From Acidimicrobiia bacterium (GTDB lineage: Bacteria > Actinomycetota > Acidimicrobiia > Acidimicrobiales > AC-14), in NCBI GenBank assembly GCA_023265025.1, contig JAHFUP010000006.1, positions 1 to 64,000 on the forward strand: a stretch of 64,000 bases of DNA, given 5' to 3'. Position 1 is the stretch's first letter, and every line of letters begins with the position of its first letter. The position numbers were made by a program, and so were the translations under genes. Positions 43,220 to 51,514 of the stretch are shown here, piece by piece. The notes below the pieces were generated by a model. That model was not told where the DNA came from. It saw only the letters and a list, made by a program, of their open reading frames with translations, and searched no databases.

Positions 43220-44320
43220 ATGAGCCAGCGCACCACGGTGGAAGCCCTCGGGATCGCGGTGGCCGCCGGCGTGCCGGTGTTGCTGTGGGGGGCGCCGGGG
43301 ACGGGGAAGACGTCGGCCATCACCGCCATGGCGGCCGGCATGGGGGTGCCGTGCGAGACGGTGATCGCCGCCATCCGGGAGCCGTCGGACTTCGCCGGCC
43401 TGCCGATCGTGACCGACGGCGAGGTGCGGTTCGCTCCGCCCCGGTGGGCCCAGCGGCTGGCGACCCATGGCCGGGGCCTGCTGTTCCTCGACGAGATCTC
43501 GACTGCGCCGCCGGCGGTGCAGGCCGCGCTCCTCAGAGTCGTGCTGGAGCGGGTGGTCGGCGACCTGCCCCTACCGAACGACGTGGTCGTGATCGCCGCC
43601 GCCAACCCGCCCGAGCAGGCCGCCGACGGCTGGGACCTGGCCGCACCCCTCGCCAACCGCTTCTGCCACCTGAACTGGACCGTCGAGCCGGCGGCGTTCG
43701 CCGAGGGCCTGGTCAACGGTTTCGAGGTGCCGCAGGTGCCCGTGCTGCCGGCCAACTGGGTCGACGACATCCCCTACACGCGGGGCCTGGTGGCCGCGTT
43801 CATCACCGTCCGTCCCGGCCTGGCCTGCGAGCTGCCGTCCGACGCCGCCCGCGCCGGCCGGGGTTGGCCGAGCCCCCGCACCTGGGACATGGCCGCCCGC
43901 CTCTGGGCCGCGGCCGGCGCCGCCGGCGCCAGCACCGAGGCCGAGACCGCCCTGCTGACCGGCGCCATCGGCGAGGGGCCGGGCATCGAGCTGCTGATGT
44001 GGCACCTGGAGATGGACCTGCCCGACCCCGAGGACGTGCTCGCCGACCCCGACGGCTTCGAGGTGCCCGAGCGCCACGACCGGGCCCACGCCGTGCTGTC
44101 CTCGGTCGCCGCCGCGGTGGCGGCCAAGCCCACGCCGGAGCGGTGGCTGGCGGGCTGGCGGGTCGTCGGCAAGGTCGGCGAGCACGCGCCCGACGTCGGC
44201 GCCGTCGCAGCAAGAGTGCTGGCCCAGTGCCGCCCGCCCGGCGTGGCCGCGCCCCCTGAGGTCAAGCTCTTCCTGCCGCTCCTGAAGGATGCCGGCTGGC
44301 TGGACGGCGCCCGCGGCTAA
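43220..44320 (+). CDS. MoxR-like AAA ATPase
   Basis: This 366-residue ATPase has Walker A WGAPGTGKTS (about residues 24-33), Walker B GLLFLDEIST, a sensor-1 region VVVIAAANPPEQAAD and an AAA lid. It is followed by a VWA protein and a third protein in one direction, an arrangement typical of MoxR-VWA chaperone-like pairs that load metals or remodel complexes. The ATG at 43220 was chosen. It begins 29 nt after palindrome copy B. The target is unknown. Confidence 0.88.
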   Translation: MSQRTTVEALGIAVAAGVPVLLWGAPGTGKTSAITAMAAGMGVPCETVIAAIREPSDFAGLPIVTDGEVRFAPPRWAQRLATHGRGLLFLDEISTAPPAVQAALLRVVLERVVGDLPLPNDVVVIAAANPPEQAADGWDLAAPLANRFCHLNWTVEPAAFAEGLVNGFEVPQVPVLPANWVDDIPYTRGLVAAFITVRPGLACELPSDAARAGRGWPSPRTWDMAARLWAAAGAAGASTEAETALLTGAIGEGPGIELLMWHLEMDLPDPEDVLADPDGFEVPERHDRAHAVLSSVAAAVAAKPTPERWLAGWRVVGKVGEHAPDVGAVAARVLAQCRPPGVAAPPEVKLFLPLLKDAGWLDGARG

Positions 44321-44390
44321 CCCGCCTCCGGCGGGCAACGGAACCGCCCCGCCCCGTTCGCGGGCGATCTCCATTAGCCTGGACGCTCCC

Positions 44391-45587
44391 GTGGAGCTGA
44401 ACACGCACAAGCTGCTGGCGGCCCGCCTGTGGGCCGTGCGGCGGTACCCGTATCTGACCGCCGCCCTCTTCGCCTCCCCTATCGTGGCGTCGCCCGGGCT
44501 CAAGGGGGCGACGGTCGACGAGTCGTGGCGGCTGTACGTCGATCCCGAGTTCGTCGACCGGACGAGCATCGAGATCCTGGGCGGCCTGCTGGTCCACCAC
44601 GCCGGTCACCTGGTGCGCGACCACGCCGGCCGGGCCCGGAGCATGGGCGTCGAGCGCACGATGAGCAAGGACTGGGCCCTCGCCGCCGACGCCGAGATCA
44701 ACGACGACCTCATCGGCACCGGCCTGCGCCTCCCCGACGACCGGATCGTGCCCCACGAGCTCGGCTGGAAGCCGGGCCGGCTGGCCGAGGAGTACTACCA
44801 CGCCCCCCACGTCGACACGGAGAGCGAACCCGACTGCGGGAGCGGCTCTGACGGTCGCGTCAGGGACTGGGAGCTCCCAGACGCCCGGGAGGGCAGCGGC
44901 CTCCCACCCGGCGAACGCCACCTCCTGCGCTCCCAGACCGCCAGCGCGGTCCTGGACTACAGCAAGGGCGGCGCCGGCCGCCTCTCCGCCGGCTGGCGCC
45001 GGTGGGCGGAGGACATGCTCGACCCCAAGATCGACTGGCGCCGGGTGCTGGCGGCCGAGATCCGAAAAGGCCTGTCGACGGTCAGCGGGCGGGTCGACTA
45101 CACCTACCGGCGGCCGTCCCGGCGAGCCTCCGCCAGTCCCGACATCGTCATGCCGGCGCTCGAGCGCCCGGTGCCGGAGGTTCTCGTCCTCTGCGACACG
45201 TCGGGCAGCATGGGCGACGAGGAGCTGGCCACCGTGCTGGCCGAGGTCGACGGGCTGCTGAAGGGTGTCGGGCTGGCCCGCAACCGGGTGCGGGTGATGG
45301 CCGTCGACGCCGCGGTCCAGACCGTGCAGAACGTGACCAGCGCCCGCCAGATCAACCTCGTCGGCGGCGGGGGCACCGACATGGGCGCCGGCCTGGCCGC
45401 GGCGGCGAAGCTGCGACCGCGACCGTCGGTCATCGTGATCCTGACCGACGGCATGACCCCGTGGCCGCGGGAGGCGCCGAAGGGGATGCAGGTCGTGGTC
45501 GGCCTGATCGGCAACCGGGTGCAAGGCGGGCGGACCTGGCCGGCCCCCCAGTGGGCGCGCGTCGTGCCCATCGACGCCGCCGCCTGA
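44391..45587 (+). CDS. VWA-domain protein with putative metallopeptidase-like N-terminus (DUF2201 type)
   Basis: This 398-residue protein has an N-terminal part with GGLLVHHAGHLVRDHAGRA (an HHxxH-like, metallopeptidase-like segment) and KDWALAADAEINDDLI. A charged linker follows, and then a VWA domain with the MIDAS motif LVLCDTSGSMGDEELATVL, the Thr in GGGGTDMGAGL and ILTDGMTPWP. This is the PF13203/PF09967 pattern that accompanies MoxR ATPases. The GTG at 44391 matches this start. Its stop overlaps the next ATG (TGATG). Confidence 0.88.
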   Translation: MELNTHKLLAARLWAVRRYPYLTAALFASPIVASPGLKGATVDESWRLYVDPEFVDRTSIEILGGLLVHHAGHLVRDHAGRARSMGVERTMSKDWALAADAEINDDLIGTGLRLPDDRIVPHELGWKPGRLAEEYYHAPHVDTESEPDCGSGSDGRVRDWELPDAREGSGLPPGERHLLRSQTASAVLDYSKGGAGRLSAGWRRWAEDMLDPKIDWRRVLAAEIRKGLSTVSGRVDYTYRRPSRRASASPDIVMPALERPVPEVLVLCDTSGSMGDEELATVLAEVDGLLKGVGLARNRVRVMAVDAAVQTVQNVTSARQINLVGGGGTDMGAGLAAAAKLRPRPSVIVILTDGMTPWPREAPKGMQVVVGLIGNRVQGGRTWPAPQWARVVPIDAAA

Positions 45588-46357
45588 TGAGGCGCGAAAC
45601 CCGCTGGTACGACGCCATACCGGAAGCCAGCGCCACCATCGACTGCGGCGGCGAGAGCCACACCGTCATCTGGCGGCGGGGCAAGCTGGTCCTCCTCGCC
45701 CACGACCTCGCGGCCGAGCGGACCATGCTCGTCTTCGGCGGTGAGCTGTGCCAGTGCATGAGGGTGCTGGAGATGTGGGTGGAGCAGTTCCGCATGCCTG
45801 CTGACCTGTTCGCCCAGATGCCCTCGTGGCTCGGTGAGAACGCGTTCCTCGTGCCGACCGAGCTCGCCCTCCCCCGCCGGATGGCCATGGTGCTGTCGTG
45901 GGAGCGGCTGTGGCGGATGCACTCATGGCTCCCCATCAAGCAGGCCGACCTGCTGGCCGCCGAGCTGAAGGACAAGGCCCTCGCGCCCCTTCGTCAGCAC
46001 GTCAACGCCTGGAAGCCGAAGACCGGCGCCCGGGTCGTCGCCGGCTGCCAGGTCGCCCTTCTGCCCACCAACCAGGCGCCCGGCGTGGACGGGACGACCG
46101 ACAGGGTGGCCATGAGGGTCACGGCCCACCTGCACGGGCGCTGGGTGGTCGACATCTGCGGGCGCGGCATCGCCGTCGTCGATGACGCGTTCGTCGTCGA
46201 CCTGGAGGAGGCACTGACCCTGGACGACCTCAAGGTGCACGCCGTGCGCTGGGAGCCGAACGGCACCGGGACGTGGGCGACGGTCGTGGCGCCGGCGCGC
46301 ATCAGGCGGGACGCCGGCACCGGAGGCGAATGGCGCCTGACCTGGGACGCGGCGTGA
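45587..46357 (+). CDS. third protein of the MoxR-VWA operon, unknown function
   Basis: I do not recognise this 256-residue protein. It is soluble, with ASATIDCGGESHTVIWRRGK, AERTMLVFGGELCQCMRVLE, a Trp-rich middle (WERLWRMHSWLPIKQADL) and a beta-rich C-terminus (RVTAHLHGRWVVDICGRGIA). Cysteines sit at CGGES, CQC, AGCQV and DICGRG. The ATG overlaps the VWA stop, so it is probably produced with the ATPase and VWA protein and may be a partner or substrate of that pair. Homologues beside other MoxR-VWA pairs would test this. Confidence 0.7.
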   Translation: MRRETRWYDAIPEASATIDCGGESHTVIWRRGKLVLLAHDLAAERTMLVFGGELCQCMRVLEMWVEQFRMPADLFAQMPSWLGENAFLVPTELALPRRMAMVLSWERLWRMHSWLPIKQADLLAAELKDKALAPLRQHVNAWKPKTGARVVAGCQVALLPTNQAPGVDGTTDRVAMRVTAHLHGRWVVDICGRGIAVVDDAFVVDLEEALTLDDLKVHAVRWEPNGTGTWATVVAPARIRRDAGTGGEWRLTWDAA

Positions 46358-46411
46358 CCGGCCTCGCCAGCCGCGTGCGGAACGCAACGGAAGGCCGGTC
46401 CAGCAGGCAAT

Positions 46412-46448
46412 CACTGGAACGCTCTCCCGAAGGGAGCGTGGACCAGTG
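46412..46448 (+). promoter_or_regulatory. hairpin covering the ribosome site and GTG start of helD
   Basis: CACTGG (46412-46417) pairs with CCAGTG (46443-46448), which contains the GTG start at 46446. Inside it, ACG pairs with CGT and CTCCC pairs with GGGAG around GAA, hiding the GGGAG ribosome site. The stem is interrupted by small bulges. Such a structure could hold translation off until opened. Confidence 0.5.
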
Positions 46449-48689
46449 AGCGCCGACTCCACCACCGAGATCCAGGCCGAGCAGGCCGTCGTCGACCACG
46501 CCTACCGCCGGCTCGAGGCCATGCGGGCCGAGGCCCGGGCGCTGGCGGCGGACGTCCTGGAGCACGGCGCCGGCGGCACGTTCGCCAACCGGATCGAGCG
46601 CGACGTCCGCGTGGAGGCGAGGGGCCGGCGCCTGGCCGACCTCCAGGTGGGCGAGGCCGGCCTGGTGTTCGGGCGCATCGACCCCCACCACGGCGAGAAG
46701 CTGTACATCGGCCGGCTCGCGGTCGCCGACGAGGAGAACGAACCGCTGGTCGTCGACTGGCGGGCGCCGGCGGCCGAGCCGTTCTACCGGGCCACCGCCC
46801 GCCACGACATGGGCGTGGCCCGCCGCCGCCACCTGATCCTGCGGGGCCGGCGGGTCGTCGGCCTCGACGACGAGTTGCTGGGCGACCGGGCCGCCGACGG
46901 TGACGGGGCCGAGGACCTCGTCCTGGTCGGCGAGGGCGCCCTCCTCGCCGCCCTCGACCGGTCGCGCACCGGCCGCATGGGCGACATCGTCGCCACCATC
47001 CAGCGTGAGCAGGACGAGATCATCCGGGCCCCCCTGCCCGGCATCCTCGTCGTCCAGGGTGGGCCCGGCACGGGCAAGACGGCCGTCGCCCTCCACCGGG
47101 CCGCCTACCTGCTCTACACCCACCGCTTCCCGCTGGAGCGCTCCGGCGTGCTGCTGGTCGGCCCCAACCGCATCTTCCTCCGCTACATCGAGGCCGTCCT
47201 GCCCGCCCTGGGCGAGCACAGCGTCACCCTGGCAACGCCGGCGACGCTCGTCGGTACCGCGGTCCGGGGCACCGACACGCCGGCCGTCGCCCGGGTCAAG
47301 GGCGACCCCCGCATGGCCGCGGTCATTACGCGGGCGGTGGCCGATCGCGGGCGGGGCGTGCCGGCGGAGATCAGCGTGCTGCTGCACGGCCGGCGCCTCG
47401 TCCTCTCCTCGGAGGCGTCGTGGCGCATCGCCGGCCAGGCCCGCCGCCGGCCCGGGAGCCACAACTCCCGCCGGCCCCTCGTCGAGCGCCTCATCGCCCG
47501 CCACCTGCACCGCCAGGCACCGGAGGAGGACGAGGCCGACCTGCCCTCGTTCGAGGAGGTCGTCCTGCGCCAGCGCTCCGTCCGCGAGGCACTGGAGCGC
47601 ATGTGGCCCGTCCTCACGCCGGAGGACCTCCTCCACGACCTCTACGGATCGCCGGCGCTGATCCGCTCCGCCGCCGGCAAGGTCCTCAGCGAGGACGAGC
47701 AGCGGCTGCTCCAGCGTCCTCGCAGCTCGAGGGCGGGCGAGGCACCGTGGACGGAGCCCGACCTGGCCCTCCTCGACGAGGCGTCGGTCGCCCTCGGCTC
47801 CCCGCCCGTCCGGAACGCCAGCGGGCGCCGCCGGCCGGGCGACGACCCCCGGCGCTGGGAGCACCAGCGGGTCATGGCCGATCTCCCCGAGATGGACGCC
47901 CAGATGCGGCGCGACGTCCTCCGCCATCTCGACCAGGGCGAGGCCGAGGTCACCGAGGACCACCTCGACCCCCGCTCGCGCACCTACGGCCACATCCTCG
48001 CCGACGAGGCCCAGGACCTGTCGCCCATGCAGCTGCGCATGCTCGCCCGCCGGTGCCCCGCCGGCTCAATGACCCTCGTCGGCGACCTCGGGCAGGCCAG
48101 CGGCCCCTGGGCCCCCGCCGCCTGGGACGACGTGCTAGCCCACCTGCCCGTCCGCCGGCCCCCGGCCAGCACCGAGCTGTCGGTCAACTACCGCACGCCG
48201 TCGGAGGTCATGGACATGGCGGCACGGGTACTGGCCGCGGCCACGCCGGGGCTGGCGCCGCCGGCGTCGGTCCGCAGCGCCGGCCTCGACCCGCTCATCA
48301 CCGAGGCGGCCGCCGACGGCCCCGGCCTCGTCGACTTCGTCGGCGCGGTGGCCGCCGCCGAGCACGAGGCGGTCGGGGACGGCAAGGTGGCCGTCATCTG
48401 CCCGGCCGACCTCCTCGACGCCCTCCGAGACGTGCTCCCGCCGGTGCCCGAAGGGGCCGGCGTGCTCGACGTCGACATCGCCCTGCTCGCCGTCGACCAG
48501 GCCAAGGGCCTCGAGTTCGACTCGGTGGTGCTCGTCGAGCCGGCGGCCATCATCGCCGAGGGGACGCCGGCCACGGGCCGCCGCGCCCTCTACGTGGCCA
48601 TGACCCGGACGACCCGCCGGCTGCACATCGTCCACGCCCAGCCGCTCCCGCCAGAGCTCGCCGGCGTGGGTGCCAGAATGAGCGGGTGA
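46446..48689 (+). CDS. helD: HelD-type RNA polymerase-associated helicase-like ATPase
   Basis: This 747-residue superfamily 1 ATPase has an N-terminal coiled-coil arm (about 1-60), VVDWRAPAAEPFYRATARHD, Walker A VVQGGPGTGKTAVALHRAAYLLY (about 201-223), DEAQDLSPMQLRML, LVGDLGQASGPWAP, LSVNYRTPSEVMD and the C-terminal LLAVDQAKGLEFDSVVLV with YVAMTRTTRRL. HelD releases stalled RNA polymerase, and some actinobacterial members (HelR) protect against rifamycins. The GTG start lies inside a hairpin. The murA GTG overlaps its stop (GTGA), coupling the two. Confidence 0.9.
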   Translation: MSADSTTEIQAEQAVVDHAYRRLEAMRAEARALAADVLEHGAGGTFANRIERDVRVEARGRRLADLQVGEAGLVFGRIDPHHGEKLYIGRLAVADEENEPLVVDWRAPAAEPFYRATARHDMGVARRRHLILRGRRVVGLDDELLGDRAADGDGAEDLVLVGEGALLAALDRSRTGRMGDIVATIQREQDEIIRAPLPGILVVQGGPGTGKTAVALHRAAYLLYTHRFPLERSGVLLVGPNRIFLRYIEAVLPALGEHSVTLATPATLVGTAVRGTDTPAVARVKGDPRMAAVITRAVADRGRGVPAEISVLLHGRRLVLSSEASWRIAGQARRRPGSHNSRRPLVERLIARHLHRQAPEEDEADLPSFEEVVLRQRSVREALERMWPVLTPEDLLHDLYGSPALIRSAAGKVLSEDEQRLLQRPRSSRAGEAPWTEPDLALLDEASVALGSPPVRNASGRRRPGDDPRRWEHQRVMADLPEMDAQMRRDVLRHLDQGEAEVTEDHLDPRSRTYGHILADEAQDLSPMQLRMLARRCPAGSMTLVGDLGQASGPWAPAAWDDVLAHLPVRRPPASTELSVNYRTPSEVMDMAARVLAAATPGLAPPASVRSAGLDPLITEAAADGPGLVDFVGAVAAAEHEAVGDGKVAVICPADLLDALRDVLPPVPEGAGVLDVDIALLAVDQAKGLEFDSVVLVEPAAIIAEGTPATGRRALYVAMTRTTRRLHIVHAQPLPPELAGVGARMSG

Positions 48690-50002
48690 CGGACCCTCCT
48701 CCGGCGCTCAGCTGGGCCATCGAGCCGGTCGGGCCCCTCCACGGCGACGTGCCCATCAGCGGCTCCAAGAACGCGGTGAGCAAGCTCATGGTGGCCGCCC
48801 TCCTGGCCGAGGAGCCGAGCACCATCACCAACGCCCCCGAGCTCCGCGAGGTCGACATCACCGCCGGGATGCTGCGCTCGGTGGGCGCCGGCGTATCGAT
48901 CGAGGGCGACAGGATCGAGGTCGACCCGGGGTCGGCCGGTGAGAGCCGCATCCCGGTGTCGTACAGCGGCTTGAACCGCATGTCGGTGCTGCTCGTCGGG
49001 CCGCTGCTGCACCGCATCGGCGAGGCGTTCGTGCCCTTCGTGGGTGGGGACCGCATCGGCCCCCGACCCCTGGACTTCCATGTCGACGCGCTCCGCCAGT
49101 TCGGGGCCGAGGTGGCAGTGACCGACGAGGGCCTGGAGGCGAAGGCGCTGACGCTGCACGGCACCCGCATCCGCCTGCCCTGGCCCAGCGTGGGCGCCAC
49201 CGAGACGATCCTGCTCACCGCGGCGCTGGCCGAAGGCCGCACGGTCCTCGAGAACGCGGCCATCGAGCCTGAGGTGGTCGAGCTCGCCCTCTTCCTGCAG
49301 CGGATGGGGGCCCGGATCGAGCTCCAGCCCGACCGCCGGTTCGTCGTCGAAGGCGTTCCCCACCTCACCGGCGCCGACCAGCGCCTCGGTGGCGACCGCA
49401 TCGAGGCGTTCTCGTACCTCGTCGCCGGGTTGGCCACGGGCGGATCCGTCCGGATCACCGGCTGCACCCAGGAACGGCTGGTCACGGCCATCTCGACCCT
49501 GCAGCACATGGGCGTCAGCTTCCGGATCACCGACGACACCATCACCGCCTGGGTCGACCAGCTCCGCCCGTGCGCGGTGCGCACCAGCCCCCATCCGGGG
49601 TTCATGACCGACTGGCAACCGCCCATGATCGTGCTCTGCACCCGCGCCCACGGGATGTCGGTGGTGCACGAGACGATCTTCGAGGACCGGCTCGGGTACA
49701 TCGACGCCCTCCAGCACATGCAGGCCGAGGTCGAGCTCTTCGACCAGTGCCTGGTGGGCGACCCGTGCCGCTTCCAGGAGTCGGGCGCCAAGCACTCGGC
49801 CCTCATCCGGGGGGTGTCGCCCCTCCAGGGGGCGGAGGTGGAGATGCCCGACATCCGGGCCGCGTTCGCCTACGTCATCGCCGCGGCGGCCGCCGGCAGC
49901 CCCTCCGTCCTGCACGGCGTCCACCACCTCGAGCGCGGATACGACCACGTGTTCGACAAATTCTCCGAGCTGGGACTGGGCATCAGGCAAGTCGGCGCCT
50001 GA
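48686..50002 (+). CDS. murA: UDP-N-acetylglucosamine 1-carboxyvinyltransferase-like protein
   Basis: MurA adds enolpyruvate to UDP-GlcNAc, the first committed step of peptidoglycan synthesis. This 438-residue protein has VPISGSKNAVSKLMVAALL, FVGGDRIGPRPLDFHVDAL, TGCTQERLVTAIS, HPGFMTDWQPPM and ETIFEDRLGYI. The catalytic and fosfomycin-target Cys is Asp122 (GGD in place of GGC), as in Mycobacterium MurA, which predicts fosfomycin resistance. The C-terminal third is more divergent than usual, so a paralogue with another substrate is possible. It overlaps helD by 4 nt. Confidence 0.88.
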   Translation: MTDPPPALSWAIEPVGPLHGDVPISGSKNAVSKLMVAALLAEEPSTITNAPELREVDITAGMLRSVGAGVSIEGDRIEVDPGSAGESRIPVSYSGLNRMSVLLVGPLLHRIGEAFVPFVGGDRIGPRPLDFHVDALRQFGAEVAVTDEGLEAKALTLHGTRIRLPWPSVGATETILLTAALAEGRTVLENAAIEPEVVELALFLQRMGARIELQPDRRFVVEGVPHLTGADQRLGGDRIEAFSYLVAGLATGGSVRITGCTQERLVTAISTLQHMGVSFRITDDTITAWVDQLRPCAVRTSPHPGFMTDWQPPMIVLCTRAHGMSVVHETIFEDRLGYIDALQHMQAEVELFDQCLVGDPCRFQESGAKHSALIRGVSPLQGAEVEMPDIRAAFAYVIAAAAAGSPSVLHGVHHLERGYDHVFDKFSELGLGIRQVGA

Positions 50003-50035
50003 GCCGTTGGCGCGAAATCGCCCTGGGCCGATTTG

Positions 50036-50067
50036 CGCTCGGTCACGGGGTGCCGCGTATCATGTCG
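50036..50067 (+). promoter_or_regulatory. possible promoter of the Rpf-like gene
   Basis: TTGCGC and TATCAT are spaced 19 nt apart in the 279-nt gap between murA and the Rpf-like gene. The long untranslated leader that would follow (over 200 nt) has no structure I can assign. The call rests on two short boxes only. Confidence 0.3.
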
Positions 50068-50281
50068 ACTTCCCAGTGCCGTTGTAGCTGCGCGCGCACT
50101 CACCCGCCCCCGGAGGTCCCACTACTTCGCTACGCCTATCCCCAGGGTTTTCCGTCTGCACCTCGTAGGGACGACTGTCCAGAGCGAACGCTGCTCGCGA
50201 GCTTGAATGCCCAATGACGACTGCCCGCATTTCGAGCCACACCTGACTGCCTATTTCCAGGCATTCTCAAGGAGGCGCACA

Positions 50282-50668
50282 ATGCGCGTTCAACATCCAG
50301 GCAGCAAGCAACACCAACTCAAGGCACTCCTCGGAGCGCTCATTCTGTCCACCGGCCTCCTGGCCACCACGACGTTCGCAGGCGTCGCCCCGGCGTCGGC
50401 ATGGAGCAGTTGGGACGAGCCTCCCACCTCCGAGAACCTCGAAGCGCTCCGATGGTGCGAGTCGACCAACGACTACGGGGCCGACACCGGCAACGGGTAC
50501 TACGGCGCCTACCAGTTCGACCTGTCCACCTGGTGGTGGCTGGGGTACGAGGGTTGGCCCAGTGAGGCCGAGGCCGAGGTCCAGGACCAGGCCGCCATCG
50601 ACCTGTACAACTACTCCAACTGGGACGCCTGGCCGTCCTGCTCGAGGTGGTTGGGCCTGAAGTGGTAA
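50282..50668 (+). CDS. resuscitation-promoting-factor-like transglycosylase
   Basis: This 128-residue secreted protein has a signal peptide with core LLGALILSTGLLATTTFAGV and cleavage after APASA. A short Rpf-type lysozyme-like domain follows: ENLEALRWCESTNDYGADTG, NGYYGAYQFDLSTWWWLGYEG, ASIDLY-like helix and WPSCSRWLG. The Glu in WCESTNDY is the catalytic acid of the Rpf fold and the two Cys pair in known members. There is no cell-wall-binding domain. A strong AAGGAGG precedes the ATG. The role is probably cutting peptidoglycan during growth or exit from dormancy. Confidence 0.88.
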   Translation: MRVQHPGSKQHQLKALLGALILSTGLLATTTFAGVAPASAWSSWDEPPTSENLEALRWCESTNDYGADTGNGYYGAYQFDLSTWWWLGYEGWPSEAEAEVQDQAAIDLYNYSNWDAWPSCSRWLGLKW

Positions 50669-50680
50669 CCCGCTGAACCG

Positions 50681-50710
50681 CCGGCGGGGACGAGCAGTCG
50701 TCCCCGCCGG
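50681..50710. terminator. bidirectional terminator between rpf-like and L,D-transpeptidase genes
   Basis: The perfect 13-bp stem CCGGCGGGGACGA has loop GCAG and lies between two convergent stops 45 nt apart. Confidence 0.8.
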
Positions 50711-50713
50711 CCC

Positions 50714-51460
50714 TCAAGCCCGGATGTCGACCGGCACCCCCACCGGAAGCGCCTTGGCCAGCTTCGTGATCGCCGCGTTGCTCATCCGGACACAGCCATG
50801 GCTGATGTTGCGGCCCAGGCTGGCGGGATCGTTGGTGCCGTGGATCCCCATCTGGCCCTCGCCGCCGGCGTAGTCGTACAGCACCTCCGAGTACCCCGAC
50901 AGCGGGTAGGCGTAGGGCCCGAACATCGGCTGGGAGCTGGCCGTCTCAAACAGGGCGGTCGTGTAGAAGCGCCCGACGGTGGTGGGCGTGGCCGGCGCGC
51001 CCACACCCACCTTGTCTTCCAGGAAGACCCGGCTGCCCTTCCAGACCGTCAGCTTGTGGGCGCTCACCTGCACCTCGATGCGGTAGTCGTGAGTGGCGAC
51101 GGTCACGTCGGAAGCCCTGATCCACCCGGTGGAGCCGTTGGGCCGCACCGGCAGGAGCACCTTGAACCAACCCGTCAGCTGCTCCTCGATCAGCACGACG
51201 AGGCGGCTCCCATCGGCCTGCGGGTTCGGCAGGATGTGCGCCGGCCAGGTCGCCCCCGGGGCGTCGAACACCGAGAGCGACGACGTCTTCGCCGTGGCCA
51301 CCGCCGACACCGTGGCCGTCGGAGCCGCAGCAGCGACCGTCGCCGGTGGCCCGTCGAGCTTGAGCGTGCGCGGGGAGGGCGAGCTGCAGCCGGCCGCCAG
51401 CACCAGGACCAGCCCCGTCGCGGCGACCAGCCGGGAGTGCTGCGGACGGCGACCCCTCAC
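50714..51460 (-). CDS. L,D-transpeptidase lipoprotein (YkuD domain)
   Basis: This 248-residue protein has a lipoprotein signal (VAATGLVLVLAAGC), a Thr/Ala-rich linker, a small SH3-like part (GWFKVLLPVRPNGSTGWIRA) and a YkuD catalytic domain with VGVGAPATPTTVGRFYTTAL, MGIHGTNDPASLG and ISHGCVRMSN. The Cys of SHGCVRM (about 223) is the acylated nucleophile. It makes 3-3 peptidoglycan cross-links or attaches proteins to peptidoglycan. It converges with the Rpf-like gene, so two wall-remodelling genes face each other. Confidence 0.93.
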   Translation of the reverse strand: MRGRRPQHSRLVAATGLVLVLAAGCSSPSPRTLKLDGPPATVAAAAPTATVSAVATAKTSSLSVFDAPGATWPAHILPNPQADGSRLVVLIEEQLTGWFKVLLPVRPNGSTGWIRASDVTVATHDYRIEVQVSAHKLTVWKGSRVFLEDKVGVGAPATPTTVGRFYTTALFETASSQPMFGPYAYPLSGYSEVLYDYAGGEGQMGIHGTNDPASLGRNISHGCVRMSNAAITKLAKALPVGVPVDIRA

Positions 51461-51514
51461 GCCGCCCGATCGTACCGGCCTACGGTCAGATCCGGCCCGC
51501 CAGACGGAGGCCGC

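Noticed and set aside
42236..44320. A type IV toxin-antitoxin pair formed by the AbiEi-like protein and the next gene
   Set aside because: The next gene is a MoxR-like ATPase, not an AbiEii nucleotidyltransferase toxin, and a palindrome separates the two.
46358..46445. A rifamycin-associated element upstream of helD
   Set aside because: The known element is a GC-rich inverted repeat of about 19 bp; I see no match, only the hairpin that overlaps the start codon.
50003..50281. A c-di-AMP (ydaO/yuaA) riboswitch upstream of the Rpf-like gene
   Set aside because: Such riboswitches often precede rpf genes in actinobacteria, and GTAGGGA occurs here, but the other conserved blocks of the aptamer are not present in order.
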